From: JAAZHD01 sp012510895
GTDB taxonomy: Bacteria > Bacillota > Clostridia > Caldicoprobacterales > DTU083
Assembly (NCBI GenBank): GCA_050951465.1
Contig: JBMNJC010000014.1
Span: 49,943 to 113,942, forward strand
Reading direction: 5' to 3'
DNA: 64,000 nucleotides
Under the pieces are notes generated by a model, which worked only from the letters and a program-made list of their open reading frames with translations, searched no databases and was not told the DNA's origin. Each line of letters opens with the position of its first letter. The stretch's first letter is position 1. Made by a program: the position numbers and the translations under genes. This document shows, in pieces, positions 35,601-43,149 of the stretch.

Positions 35601-36610
35601 ATGCTGCAGCATATATGAGGGAACAGGCATGCGATCAGCGCGAATTCATAGATTGGCTTAAAAACCCTGAGGATCATATCCGCCGTTTATCCGAAGAAAA
35701 GGTGAGCAAAGGCCAAGATCAAAAGGTACATGAGGTGGATGAAGAAAGTACAGTTTATGACTATGCTGGAGTAGCAGACAAGAAAGAAAAAGAGGATAAG
35801 GCTGAGTTGGAAGTTGAAAGGCTCCGCGGCATAATAGAAGGACGTTTTTCATGGAAGTACCCTTACAGTTATGCAAGCAATATTCCCTCCAAGATGACAG
35901 TTACCGAGATCAGCAAGCTTCAGGGATTAAGAGGGGTGTCTTTCTTAAAAGAAGCCGAAGAACCGGCCCCCTCCATGATTTCCCGGGAAGATGATTTCTT
36001 CGGCAAATCTGCCGGTTTTACTCCAAACCATATTTCTGCTTACTCCGCATCCCTGGTTTCACGCCCAAGATTCCTGGAGGGCAGCAAAAGGTTTACAGCT
36101 GCAGAGAAAGGCACTATCATACATTTTATTCTTCAGCACATGGATCTTAAAAGAGCCGATAATGAAGAGGATATATTAATTCAGATAAAAGAAATGACAG
36201 ACAGGGAACTGTTGACAAAAGATGAGGCTGAAGCTGCCGATCTTGGAAAGATCCTGGGATTTCTGAAGAGTGATATCGGCAAGCGCATACGCAGGGCTGA
36301 AGATGTACGCCGGGAGGTTCCTTTTAACTTAAGCATCAGGGCCGATGAGATGTTTGAAGGCCTGCCCTCCGGCGAGGATACCCTTCTGATACAAGGGGTT
36401 ATGGATTGTATTTTTGAAGAAGAAGGCAAATGGGTACTGGTTGACTATAAAACTGATTATATAGATTCTGAAGAAAAGCTGAGCCAGGTAATAGAGCGCT
36501 ACCGAACCCAGATGGACCTTTATGCACTGGCTTTGGAGCAGATTACAGGCAGACCTGTAAAAGAGAAGATTTTGTACCTTCTGCATATCAATCGCGGAGT
36601 AAATCTATAA
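32690..36610 (+). CDS. addA: AddA, ATP-dependent helicase/nuclease subunit A
   Basis: The 1306-residue protein has a full UvrD-type helicase core: AAAAGSGKTAVLVERI at 22-37, DEYQDSN about 395, the VHKSKGLEFP and YVALTRARE motifs about 810-895. A C-terminal RecB-family nuclease domain ends it, with LVDYKTDYID about 1250. An acidic insertion lies about 520-560. The A of its ATG is the last base of the addB stop (overlap TGATG), so the subunits are translationally coupled. It acts with AddB in recombinational repair. Confidence 0.96.
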   Translation: MPNWTKEQQAAIDARGCNLLVAAAAGSGKTAVLVERITQLLLKDGVDIDRLLVVTFTNAAAGEMRERIGAALLKAIDEDIGEDSAHLRRQLNLLPKASISTIHSFCMQVIRKYFHVINLDPGFRIGDETECHLLKLEVMEEVLESEYEKGNPNFLGLVERFSDNRQDAALQELVLNLHSFTQSKPFPQAWLEDQVQNFALEMDKLDDSPWVKALLSSVIIEIQGIVDLLSEALILCEKPFGPEPYRENILDDLQQINGVLMPAAGKSLSALQTAWGQINFSRLKTCRKDAGIDENLKKKVRDLRERAKKALAGLGGGILKSGLEQNIKQLNELYPYMQYLCDLVKEFDKQYKKQKQEKGIIDYNDQEHYALEILQHESVAEELKEKYDYIFVDEYQDSNLVQETILSYISRGNNMFMVGDVKQSIYRFRLADPSIFLEKYGIYSTKAGSENYRIDLNRNFRSRPNILSGVNYLFENIMSAQLGEMEYDEKAALYPGLEPPEAEDEAYDAIELHLIEKNEEMGIGDASFNDSRETEDDEDSEMEETEELIDLSDIEVEASIAADLVQQLIGTKIYDPKMKTPGSGSESRDSRQGGYRELEYRDIVLLLRTTKNWASVFQDVFTARGIPVYVDSNTGYFEAQEVKTVLSLLKIIDNKFQDIPLLTVMRSPIGGFDADDMIRIRTAGTSRAFYQAAMEYADKKDDELALRLKGFYERIRRWQEAVRYLPMEDFIWKLYTESGYLDYVGAMPGGFQRQANLRILLERARQFQQTSVQGLFQFIRFIDRLQRSNGDMGAAKTLGEKENVLRIMSVHKSKGLEFPVVILAGLGKQFNMSDIKGAVLFHKDLGLGPRYVNPETRQTCDTLAKISMKHVMRMESLSEEMRVLYVALTRARERLILLGSARDLRKTAVKWTKPVSPYSLSGAKNYLDWIGPVLMRHPDCDTLRALSNEEFTQDFWLHDSSWKVMIHKREDAAAYMREQACDQREFIDWLKNPEDHIRRLSEEKVSKGQDQKVHEVDEESTVYDYAGVADKKEKEDKAELEVERLRGIIEGRFSWKYPYSYASNIPSKMTVTEISKLQGLRGVSFLKEAEEPAPSMISREDDFFGKSAGFTPNHISAYSASLVSRPRFLEGSKRFTAAEKGTIIHFILQHMDLKRADNEEDILIQIKEMTDRELLTKDEAEAADLGKILGFLKSDIGKRIRRAEDVRREVPFNLSIRADEMFEGLPSGEDTLLIQGVMDCIFEEEGKWVLVDYKTDYIDSEEKLSQVIERYRTQMDLYALALEQITGRPVKEKILYLLHINRGVNL

Positions 36611-36637
36611 ATATCTAAACGCTAAGGAGGCGGCCAT

Positions 36638-37753
36638 ATGAATAAGTCTTTCCTTGAACAGATTGAGACCCCCTGCATAGTTATTGATTTGGAAAAGGCA
36701 AAAAACAACTTACGTAAAATGCAGGCGTTTGCGGATCAGTGTAAGTGTAAATTAAGGCCCCATATTAAAACCCATAAGATGATATCTCTGGCAAAGCTGC
36801 AGTTGGAATACGGTGCCGCAGGCATTACCTGCGCCAAAATATCAGAAGCAGAGGTAATGGCAGAAGGAGGAATGGATGATATCTTTCTTGCCTATCCTTT
36901 GGTAGGGGATTTCCGGCTTAAAAGGGCGGTTAAACTGGCTGAAAAAGTAAAGAGGCTGATCATAGCTGTAGACAGCTTTGAAGGGGCCTTGGCCCTTAAC
37001 CGGGCAGCAGAAAATGCAGGTGTGACTTTTGAAGTCCGCCTGGAAGTTGATACCGGGGCTAAGCGTACCGGTGTAATAAAGGAGGAAGCTGCTGCTTTGG
37101 CGAAAAAAATTCACGGACTGTCCAATCTGAATTTAACCGGCATTTTTACTTTCAAAAGCTTGATCTATAAAGGTAAGCCTGCCACGGATCCTGAGCTAGC
37201 CGGTCGGGAAGAAGGGCAGCTGTTGAGTGAAATTGCTGAGGAGATAAGGGCAGCCGGTGTTCCAATTAAGGATATCAGCGCAGGCTCGACCCCTACAGGC
37301 AAACAAGTTGCGCAAACCGGTTTGGTAAACGAAATCCGTCCGGGTACATATATTTTCAATGATTATATGCTATACAGGCAAGGCGTGGTTCAATTGGACG
37401 AGATAGCCGCCCACTTTTATGCCACTGTTGTCAGCACGCCCAGGGATGATTATGCGGTGATTGACGGCGGATCTAAAACCTTTCCCATGGATATCCCCCT
37501 TAATACAGCGCCCTATTATTATCCATCCTATGCCATTGTAGAGGGCAATGAGGACTTACAGCTTTTAAGGATGAATGAAGAACACGGCATCCTTACCAGC
37601 CGGAAAGGATATACCGGACTTAAAGTAGGACAAAAGATAAAACTGATACCCATACATATTTGTCCTGCAATTAATATGCAGAATCAGGTTTATATTTTGG
37701 ATAATGGCGCCTTGTATGAGCAAAAGGTGGATGCCAGGGGAATGCTGGTTTAG
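36638..37753 (+). CDS. PLP enzyme of the D-threonine aldolase / D-serine dehydratase (DSD1) family
   Basis: The 371-residue protein begins with TPCIVIDLEKAKNN and RPHIKTHK, the stretch that holds the PLP lysine of this fold-type III family. It ends with the metal-site segments HFYATVVS and DGGSKTF and IPIHICPA. The family cleaves D-3-hydroxy-amino acids to glycine and an aldehyde or deaminates D-serine. It lies 27 bases after addA, with its own AAGGAGG, and precedes a D-aminoacylase and a RidA protein; this supports D-amino acid use. Which of the two reactions applies cannot be decided here. Confidence 0.88.
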   Translation: MNKSFLEQIETPCIVIDLEKAKNNLRKMQAFADQCKCKLRPHIKTHKMISLAKLQLEYGAAGITCAKISEAEVMAEGGMDDIFLAYPLVGDFRLKRAVKLAEKVKRLIIAVDSFEGALALNRAAENAGVTFEVRLEVDTGAKRTGVIKEEAAALAKKIHGLSNLNLTGIFTFKSLIYKGKPATDPELAGREEGQLLSEIAEEIRAAGVPIKDISAGSTPTGKQVAQTGLVNEIRPGTYIFNDYMLYRQGVVQLDEIAAHFYATVVSTPRDDYAVIDGGSKTFPMDIPLNTAPYYYPSYAIVEGNEDLQLLRMNEEHGILTSRKGYTGLKVGQKIKLIPIHICPAINMQNQVYILDNGALYEQKVDARGMLV

Positions 37754-37815
37754 CATCACCTTACGGTATTTATATATAGCAAAGATTACAGCAGAGAAAA
37801 GAGGCTGGACATTAA

Positions 37816-39459
37816 GTGAAGGTATTGATACTGAACGGAAAGATTATAGATGGAACAGGCAGCAAGCCGTATTTTGGCAATTTACTGATAAAGGATGACC
37901 GGATAGCCCTTATAGAAAAAATTGATACAGCCCTTTCCAGAGAAGCTGTCAAAGAGAAAATTGCATCCTTTGATGCGGATATTGTTATAGATGCGGATCA
38001 GAAAGCTGTAGCCCCCGGTTTCATAGATATACACCGCCATTTGGATCTGGCGGCTGTTTTTGATCCTGATTTCGGAAGATTGGAACTTGCCCAGGGTATT
38101 ACCACTGCTTTGGGAGGAAACTGCGGCCTGACTCCTTATCCCTATACTAAAGCTTACGGAGAGCAAATGATGGCATATATTTCCCCTGTTGTAGGAAGTG
38201 CTCCCAAAGGCACCCGGTTTTCTGACTACCAGTCCTATTACACTGCACTTGAGAAGGCTGATCCCTTAATTCATACCGGGACAATGTTGGGAACCGGTTC
38301 TGTGAGAACGGCCGTGAAGGGATATGAAAAAGGGCCTTATACTCCTGAAGAGATGGAAAAGGCCAAGGCTTATATAAGAGAGGCTATGGAAGCAGGTGCT
38401 TTTGGGATTTCCATGGGCATCATGTATATCCCTGAGTGTTATTCATCCAGGCGGGAACTGGTGGAACTGGCTAAGGAGGCAGCAAAATATAACCGCATTC
38501 TCACCTGCCACATGAGGGGGGAAGGCGACAGTCTGGTTTCTTCCACAGAAGAGGCAATACAAATAGGGCGGGAAGCCGCTATGCCTGTAAATATCAGCCA
38601 CTTTAAGTCTGTTGGACTTAAGAATTGGAATAAGGCCATTCACAAAGCCATCGAAAAGATTGAAGACGCCAGGGCAGCAGGACAAGAGGTAACAGTAGAT
38701 TTTTACCCCTATACAGGAGGAGCTACCACATTAATGAGCATGCTTCCGCCTGATATGGTAAAATCCAATGTAAAGGATACCCTTGATGAATTATCTTCCC
38801 AAAGAGGTTTTGACAGATTTAAAAAAGAAATCTATCAGGATCATGACGGGTGGGACAATATGGTATTAAACATTGGCTGGGACAGGATTATTATAAGCTC
38901 CCTGAATCAACCGGCCAACAAGGAATACATGGGAATGTCCCTGCAGGAAATAGCTGATGACAACGGTATTGATGATCCGGCGGATGTCATGCGTGAACTT
39001 CTGGTGTCAGAAGAAGGGAAAGTAGGCGTTATTCAGATGAGCATGAGTCAGGAAGATGTTGATACCATTGCAAAACTGCCCTATTCCAAAATCATTTCCG
39101 ATGCCTTATATGATGATACCGACTCACCTCATCCCAGATTGTACGGCGCTTTTCCCAAAGCTATCCGTGATTATGCAATAAACAGGAGAATTCTGCCTCT
39201 GGAGACGGTAATCAGGAAGATGACGAAAATGCCGGCAGAAACCTTTGGAATAAAGGGCAGGGGCGAAATAGCCCTTGGCAGTTATGCCGATATAAATATA
39301 TTTGATCCTCAGGTCTTTAAGGATATGGCCACCTGGAAAAGGCCGAGGCAGAAAGCTGAAGGGCTTGATATGACCTTCCTGGACGGAAGGCTTGCCTGGA
39401 ATGAGGGAAGACCGACCCGGGCATATAAGGGAGGCGCAATTAAAGTAACCGGCGAATGA
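37816..39459 (+). CDS. N-acyl-D-amino-acid deacylase (D-aminoacylase)
   Basis: The 547-residue amidohydrolase has the HxH metal motif in DIHRHLD about residue 75, the GGNCGLTP loop, the SMGIMYIPECYSS segment and ISHFKS, then DFYPYTGGATTL and a C-terminal beta-sandwich with GRGEIALGSYADINIFD. These are typical of zinc D-aminoacylases, which release D-amino acids from N-acyl-D-amino acids. GTG 37816 follows GAGGCTGG. The gene lies between two other D-amino-acid type genes. Confidence 0.9.
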   Translation: MKVLILNGKIIDGTGSKPYFGNLLIKDDRIALIEKIDTALSREAVKEKIASFDADIVIDADQKAVAPGFIDIHRHLDLAAVFDPDFGRLELAQGITTALGGNCGLTPYPYTKAYGEQMMAYISPVVGSAPKGTRFSDYQSYYTALEKADPLIHTGTMLGTGSVRTAVKGYEKGPYTPEEMEKAKAYIREAMEAGAFGISMGIMYIPECYSSRRELVELAKEAAKYNRILTCHMRGEGDSLVSSTEEAIQIGREAAMPVNISHFKSVGLKNWNKAIHKAIEKIEDARAAGQEVTVDFYPYTGGATTLMSMLPPDMVKSNVKDTLDELSSQRGFDRFKKEIYQDHDGWDNMVLNIGWDRIIISSLNQPANKEYMGMSLQEIADDNGIDDPADVMRELLVSEEGKVGVIQMSMSQEDVDTIAKLPYSKIISDALYDDTDSPHPRLYGAFPKAIRDYAINRRILPLETVIRKMTKMPAETFGIKGRGEIALGSYADINIFDPQVFKDMATWKRPRQKAEGLDMTFLDGRLAWNEGRPTRAYKGGAIKVTGE

Positions 39460-39473
39460 TTGTCACAAATAAT

Positions 39474-39505
39474 CATAGTGATATATAAACATAGTGACAT
39501 ATCAC
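39474..39505 (+). repeat. Direct and inverted GTGA half-sites before ridA
   Basis: CATAGTG-N-ATAT-type units recur at 39474-39486 and 39490-39502 with a 16-base period, and GTGATAT (39478-39484) is the exact inverse of ATATCAC (39499-39505). This may be an operator in the spacer between the D-aminoacylase and ridA genes. Confidence 0.35.
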
Positions 39506-39554
39506 CGGTAATAATTTAAATCTATTATATCCTTAATGAGAAAGGAAGGTAAAA

Positions 39555-40016
39555 ATGGACGTTTATGCAAGAATGAAGGATTTAGGTATCACCCTGCCGG
39601 AGCCGCCCGCTAAAGCAGGACTTTACGCGCAGGCAAAGGAGTTTGGGCCTAACCTGGTTTATATATCAGGCTGCGGACCCGCTGTCGAAGGGCAGACTCC
39701 TCTCGGAAAGCTGGGCGCTGACTTAACACTGGAGCAGGGATATAATTGTGCTCGAAACGCTATGCTGAATGTGCTGGCTGTTTTGGAAAAACATATAGGG
39801 GACTTGAACAGGGTGAAAAATGTGGCAAAGATTCTGGTTTTTGTTGCATCGGCGGATGATTTCTACCAGCAGCCGCAGGTAGCAAACGGTGCCAGCCAGG
39901 TACTGATCGACGTATTTGGAGAGGAAGTTGGAATTCCTTCCCGTTCAGCAGTGGGTACAAATGCTCTGCCCGGCAATATACCCGTAGAAGTGGAAGCCTT
40001 GTTTGAGCTGAAATAA
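39555..40016 (+). CDS. RidA/YjgF family enamine/imine deaminase
   Basis: The 153-residue protein is a single YjgF/RidA domain with the LYAQAKEFGPNLVYISGCGP beginning and the family ending VGTNALPGNIPVEVEALFE. Homologues form trimers and hydrolyse reactive enamine/imine intermediates released by PLP-dependent dehydratases. Its place behind a D-serine-dehydratase-like enzyme and a D-aminoacylase fits this role. The somewhat longer N-terminus matches the subgroup often found next to amino acid catabolic genes. AAAGGAAGG precedes the ATG. Confidence 0.9.
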   Translation: MDVYARMKDLGITLPEPPAKAGLYAQAKEFGPNLVYISGCGPAVEGQTPLGKLGADLTLEQGYNCARNAMLNVLAVLEKHIGDLNRVKNVAKILVFVASADDFYQQPQVANGASQVLIDVFGEEVGIPSRSAVGTNALPGNIPVEVEALFELK

Positions 40017-40092
40017 ATAATATCTAATAATCTAGCATGATAAAATCCTGTATGATGCAAGTAATAAATCGGAAATTGCCAAAGTTTCCTAT

Positions 40093-40119
40093 AGAGAAAA
40101 TACAGTTGTATTATTCTCT
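40093..40119 (+). terminator. Hairpin after ridA
   Basis: An 11-bp stem with one bulged A (40093-40103 with 40108-40119, AGTT loop) stands 77 bases behind ridA. No T run follows, so terminator function is doubtful. Confidence 0.35.
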
Positions 40120-40181
40120 CAGGGCATATATAATAGACTTTGCATTTTAAAATATTTGAAAATCATAGAGGGATATTTATC

Positions 40182-41588
40182 ATGCTGAAATACTTGTTTC
40201 AGGATAGAAAATTTTATAGAACCTTACTGATATTGGCCATACCAATCGCGGCACAGAATTTTGTAGCATCCACCGTCAATATGGTTGACACCATCATGAT
40301 CGGGCAACTGGGGGAAACTGAAATAGCAGCGGTTGGTCAGGCCAATCAGCTGTTTTTTTTGTTTGCTCTTATGCTGTTTGGGGTCAACAGCGGCTCATCC
40401 ATTTTTACAGCCCAGTATTGGGGTGTAAGAGATGTAAAAAATATAAGAAGGGTATTGGGTCTGTGTCTGATTTCGTCCGGTATCGTGTCAGTGCTTTTTA
40501 TGATTCCGGCCTTGTTTTTCCCTGCGCAAGTAATGAGGATTTACTCCAAGGATCCGGCCGTTATTGATGCAGGAGTCAGATACCTGCGCATTATAGGATG
40601 GAGCTACATCGTTACAGCCATCAGCTTTTCTTATGCTTCCGTATTAAGAAGCACAGAACAACCCAGGCTGCCCATGGTAATGAGCATTGTGGCCCTTATC
40701 ACCAATGCTGTTTTAAATTATATAATGATTTTTGGGAAACTGGGCTTCCCTGCCATGGGAGTAGAAGGTGCGGCTCTTGCAACCTTGATTGCCAGGGTGC
40801 TTGAGATGGCGCTTATGGTAATTTTCGTATATGCCGGCAAGTATGTGCCGGCAGCCCGCATCAGGGAATTGTTCGATTTGTCCCGAAACTTCGTTGCCCG
40901 TTTCTTTCGTACTGCAACCCCGGTTATTCTCAATGAATCCATCTGGTCCCTGGGAGTATCAATATACTCTGTAATATACGGCCGTATAGGCACCAATGCA
41001 GTAGCAGCGGTAAATATATCAGGCTCTGTTATAAACCTGGCAATGGTACTCTTCCAGGCCATGAGCAATGCGTCCGGAATTATAATAGGTAATCGGATCG
41101 GCGGAGGGGACGAGGACAAGGCCTATTTATATGCCAAACGGCTGCTCACTTTAGGCCCGGTTTTTGCTGTTTTCATGGGAAGCTTATTAATGCTGACAAG
41201 TGATTTCTTTGTAAGCTTTTATAAGGTAACAGCTGATGTTCACCAAAACTCTGTAAGAATACTTATGATATTCAGTATTCTCATGCCTATTCGAATATTC
41301 AACCTGATTAATATAGTGGGCGTGCTCAGAAGCGGCGGGGATACAAAATACTCCTTATTCCTGGATACCATAGGAGTCTGGTTTATCAGTATTCCCCTGG
41401 CCATGTTCGGGGCACTGTACCTCCGCCTTCCTGTTTACTGGGTTTATCTGCTGGTAGGGATGGAAGAAGTATTTAAGGCTGCCCTTGGGTTAAGACGCTT
41501 CCGTTCCAGGAAGTGGATCAACAATCTGGTGAAAAGTGAGGTTATGCAGGAAGAGGCGGACAAGGAACCTGCTCCAACCATGTATTAA
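40182..41588 (+). CDS. MATE family multidrug/metabolite efflux transporter
   Basis: From ATG 40182 (AGAGGGA upstream) the protein has 468 residues with about twelve membrane segments. It has two MatE domains, the first starting at LLILAIPIAAQNFVASTVNMVDTIMIG. Substrates leave the cell against a Na+ or H+ gradient. The first membrane helix with MVDTIMIGQLG matches the NorM-like branch. The gene is on the same strand as the D-amino-acid genes but 165 bases apart, so a functional link is uncertain. Confidence 0.92.
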   Translation: MLKYLFQDRKFYRTLLILAIPIAAQNFVASTVNMVDTIMIGQLGETEIAAVGQANQLFFLFALMLFGVNSGSSIFTAQYWGVRDVKNIRRVLGLCLISSGIVSVLFMIPALFFPAQVMRIYSKDPAVIDAGVRYLRIIGWSYIVTAISFSYASVLRSTEQPRLPMVMSIVALITNAVLNYIMIFGKLGFPAMGVEGAALATLIARVLEMALMVIFVYAGKYVPAARIRELFDLSRNFVARFFRTATPVILNESIWSLGVSIYSVIYGRIGTNAVAAVNISGSVINLAMVLFQAMSNASGIIIGNRIGGGDEDKAYLYAKRLLTLGPVFAVFMGSLLMLTSDFFVSFYKVTADVHQNSVRILMIFSILMPIRIFNLINIVGVLRSGGDTKYSLFLDTIGVWFISIPLAMFGALYLRLPVYWVYLLVGMEEVFKAALGLRRFRSRKWINNLVKSEVMQEEADKEPAPTMY

Positions 41589-41627
41589 AAAACCCCTGGG
41601 TATGTAATCATGCCCAAGGGTTTTTTT
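41587..41627. terminator. Bidirectional terminator between convergent genes
   Basis: A stem with one mismatch (41591-41600 with 41613-41622) is flanked by an A run on the left and a T run on the right, so it can work for the MATE gene and for the minus-strand aminotransferase. Confidence 0.8.
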
Positions 41628-41633
41628 AATATT

Positions 41634-42869
41634 TTATCGCATTTTGTTATAAGCCTTTTGGTCATATTCGGAGAGGAAAGAAGCAATAAGCTGAATGGCC
41701 TTTTTCAATTCTTCTTTTGGAGGCAGGAAGACCAAACGGAAATGATCCGGATTGGGCCAGTTAAAACCTGTACCCTGAACCAACAACACCTTTTTTTCCA
41801 CCAGAAGATCCCTTACAAACATCATGTCATCTTCAATGTTAAATTTCTTTACATCAATCTTAGGAAAGGCATAAAAAGCGCCCTTTGGTTTAATGCACGA
41901 AATTCCCGGAATGTCGTTTAACATTTCGTAGGTTAGATCACGCTGCTGCCTGAGCCTGCCTCCGGGCACAATATATTCATTGATACTCTGGTATCCTCCT
42001 AATGCGGTTTGTATGGTGTACTGAGCCAGAGCATTACTGCAGAGCCGCATAGAGGCCAGCATGGTAAGTCCTTCAATATAGTCTTTGGCATCTGATTTCT
42101 TGCCGCTTAAGACCATCCAGCCTGCTCTGAAACCGGCAATGCGGTGAGACTTGGACAAGCCGTTAAAGGTTACACACAGAACACCTTTGGTAAGAGAAGC
42201 CGCGGAATAGTGTTTTTCATCATCATAAAGGATCTTATCGTAGATTTCATCGGAAAAAAGGATTAGATCATGTTCCTCAGCCAGCTTGACTATGTCCATT
42301 AATACGGATTTGGGATAAACAGCACCGGTTGGATTGTTCGGGTTTATAATCACAATACCCTTTGTATTGGGGGTAATTTTTCTCTTCATATCATCAATAT
42401 CCGGATACCAGTCAGACTTTTCATCACAGAGATAATGAACCGGGGTACCGCCGGCCAAATTTATGGAGGCGGTCCAAAGGGGATAATCCGGTGCCGGTAC
42501 AAGTATTTCGTCACCATGATCCAGCAGAGCCTGCATGGACATCATAATTAACTCGCTGACACCGTTTCCCAGATAAATATCATTAACGGTAACATCTTCG
42601 ATATTTTTTTGCTGGCAATACTGCATTATGGCTTTTCTGGCCGGGAATATGCCTTTTGAATCTGTATAGCCTTGTGCATTTCGGATATTGTATATTACAT
42701 CATGTATAATTTCATCCGGCGCTTCAAAGCCGAAAGGCGCCGGGTTGCCTATATTCAACTTAATTATTTTGTAGCCTTCCTCTTCCATGCGGATGGCTTC
42801 ATCCATTACGGGGCCTCGGATATCATAAAGAACATTGTCCAGTTTGCTGGATTTTTTAATAATAGACAT
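41634..42869 (-). CDS. Class I PLP aminotransferase, alanine transaminase-like
   Basis: The 411-residue fold-type I aminotransferase has INPNNPTGAVYP, FSDEIYDKI and the PLP lysine in FNGLSKSHRIAGFRAGW, and a final arginine in PDHFRLVFLPP for the substrate carboxylate. The opening KKSSKLDNVLYDIRGPV and the general layout match AlaA/AlaT-type alanine:2-oxoglutarate transaminases. GAGGAGG precedes the ATG at 42869. The gene is divergent from the glycan operon. Confidence 0.9.
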   Translation of the reverse strand: MSIIKKSSKLDNVLYDIRGPVMDEAIRMEEEGYKIIKLNIGNPAPFGFEAPDEIIHDVIYNIRNAQGYTDSKGIFPARKAIMQYCQQKNIEDVTVNDIYLGNGVSELIMMSMQALLDHGDEILVPAPDYPLWTASINLAGGTPVHYLCDEKSDWYPDIDDMKRKITPNTKGIVIINPNNPTGAVYPKSVLMDIVKLAEEHDLILFSDEIYDKILYDDEKHYSAASLTKGVLCVTFNGLSKSHRIAGFRAGWMVLSGKKSDAKDYIEGLTMLASMRLCSNALAQYTIQTALGGYQSINEYIVPGGRLRQQRDLTYEMLNDIPGISCIKPKGAFYAFPKIDVKKFNIEDDMMFVRDLLVEKKVLLVQGTGFNWPNPDHFRLVFLPPKEELKKAIQLIASFLSEYDQKAYNKMR

Positions 42870-42980
42870 GTTTAAGCCTCCTCAGAGCCGAATATAATCT
42901 GTTCACAATTATATAGAAATAATTTGTCAAAATCAAGAAAACAATGTTTGCTTTCTGTAGAAAAGATCCAAAAACTATAG

Positions 42981-42998
42981 TAAACTATATTTAGTTTA
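42981..42998 (+). promoter_or_regulatory. Palindrome upstream of the glycan operon, possible operator
   Basis: TAAACTA (42981-42987) and TAGTTTA (42992-42998) form a perfect inverted repeat with a 4-base centre. AAACTATA also occurs just before it, so the half-site is present three times. It lies in the divergent spacer between the aminotransferase and the DUF4838-type gene. Confidence 0.4.
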
Positions 42999-43149
42999 TT
43001 TTAAGGAAATTCATGGTCTTGATCAGTCTCTGCAATTTACAATTCGTGTAAAAGATTTGACTCCTTATAATTATTTAATTGACTCAAGTTCTGAAATATT
43101 CACCTGAATCCATTAGTTTTTCTTTAACAGAATGATGGGAGGGGTAGAG

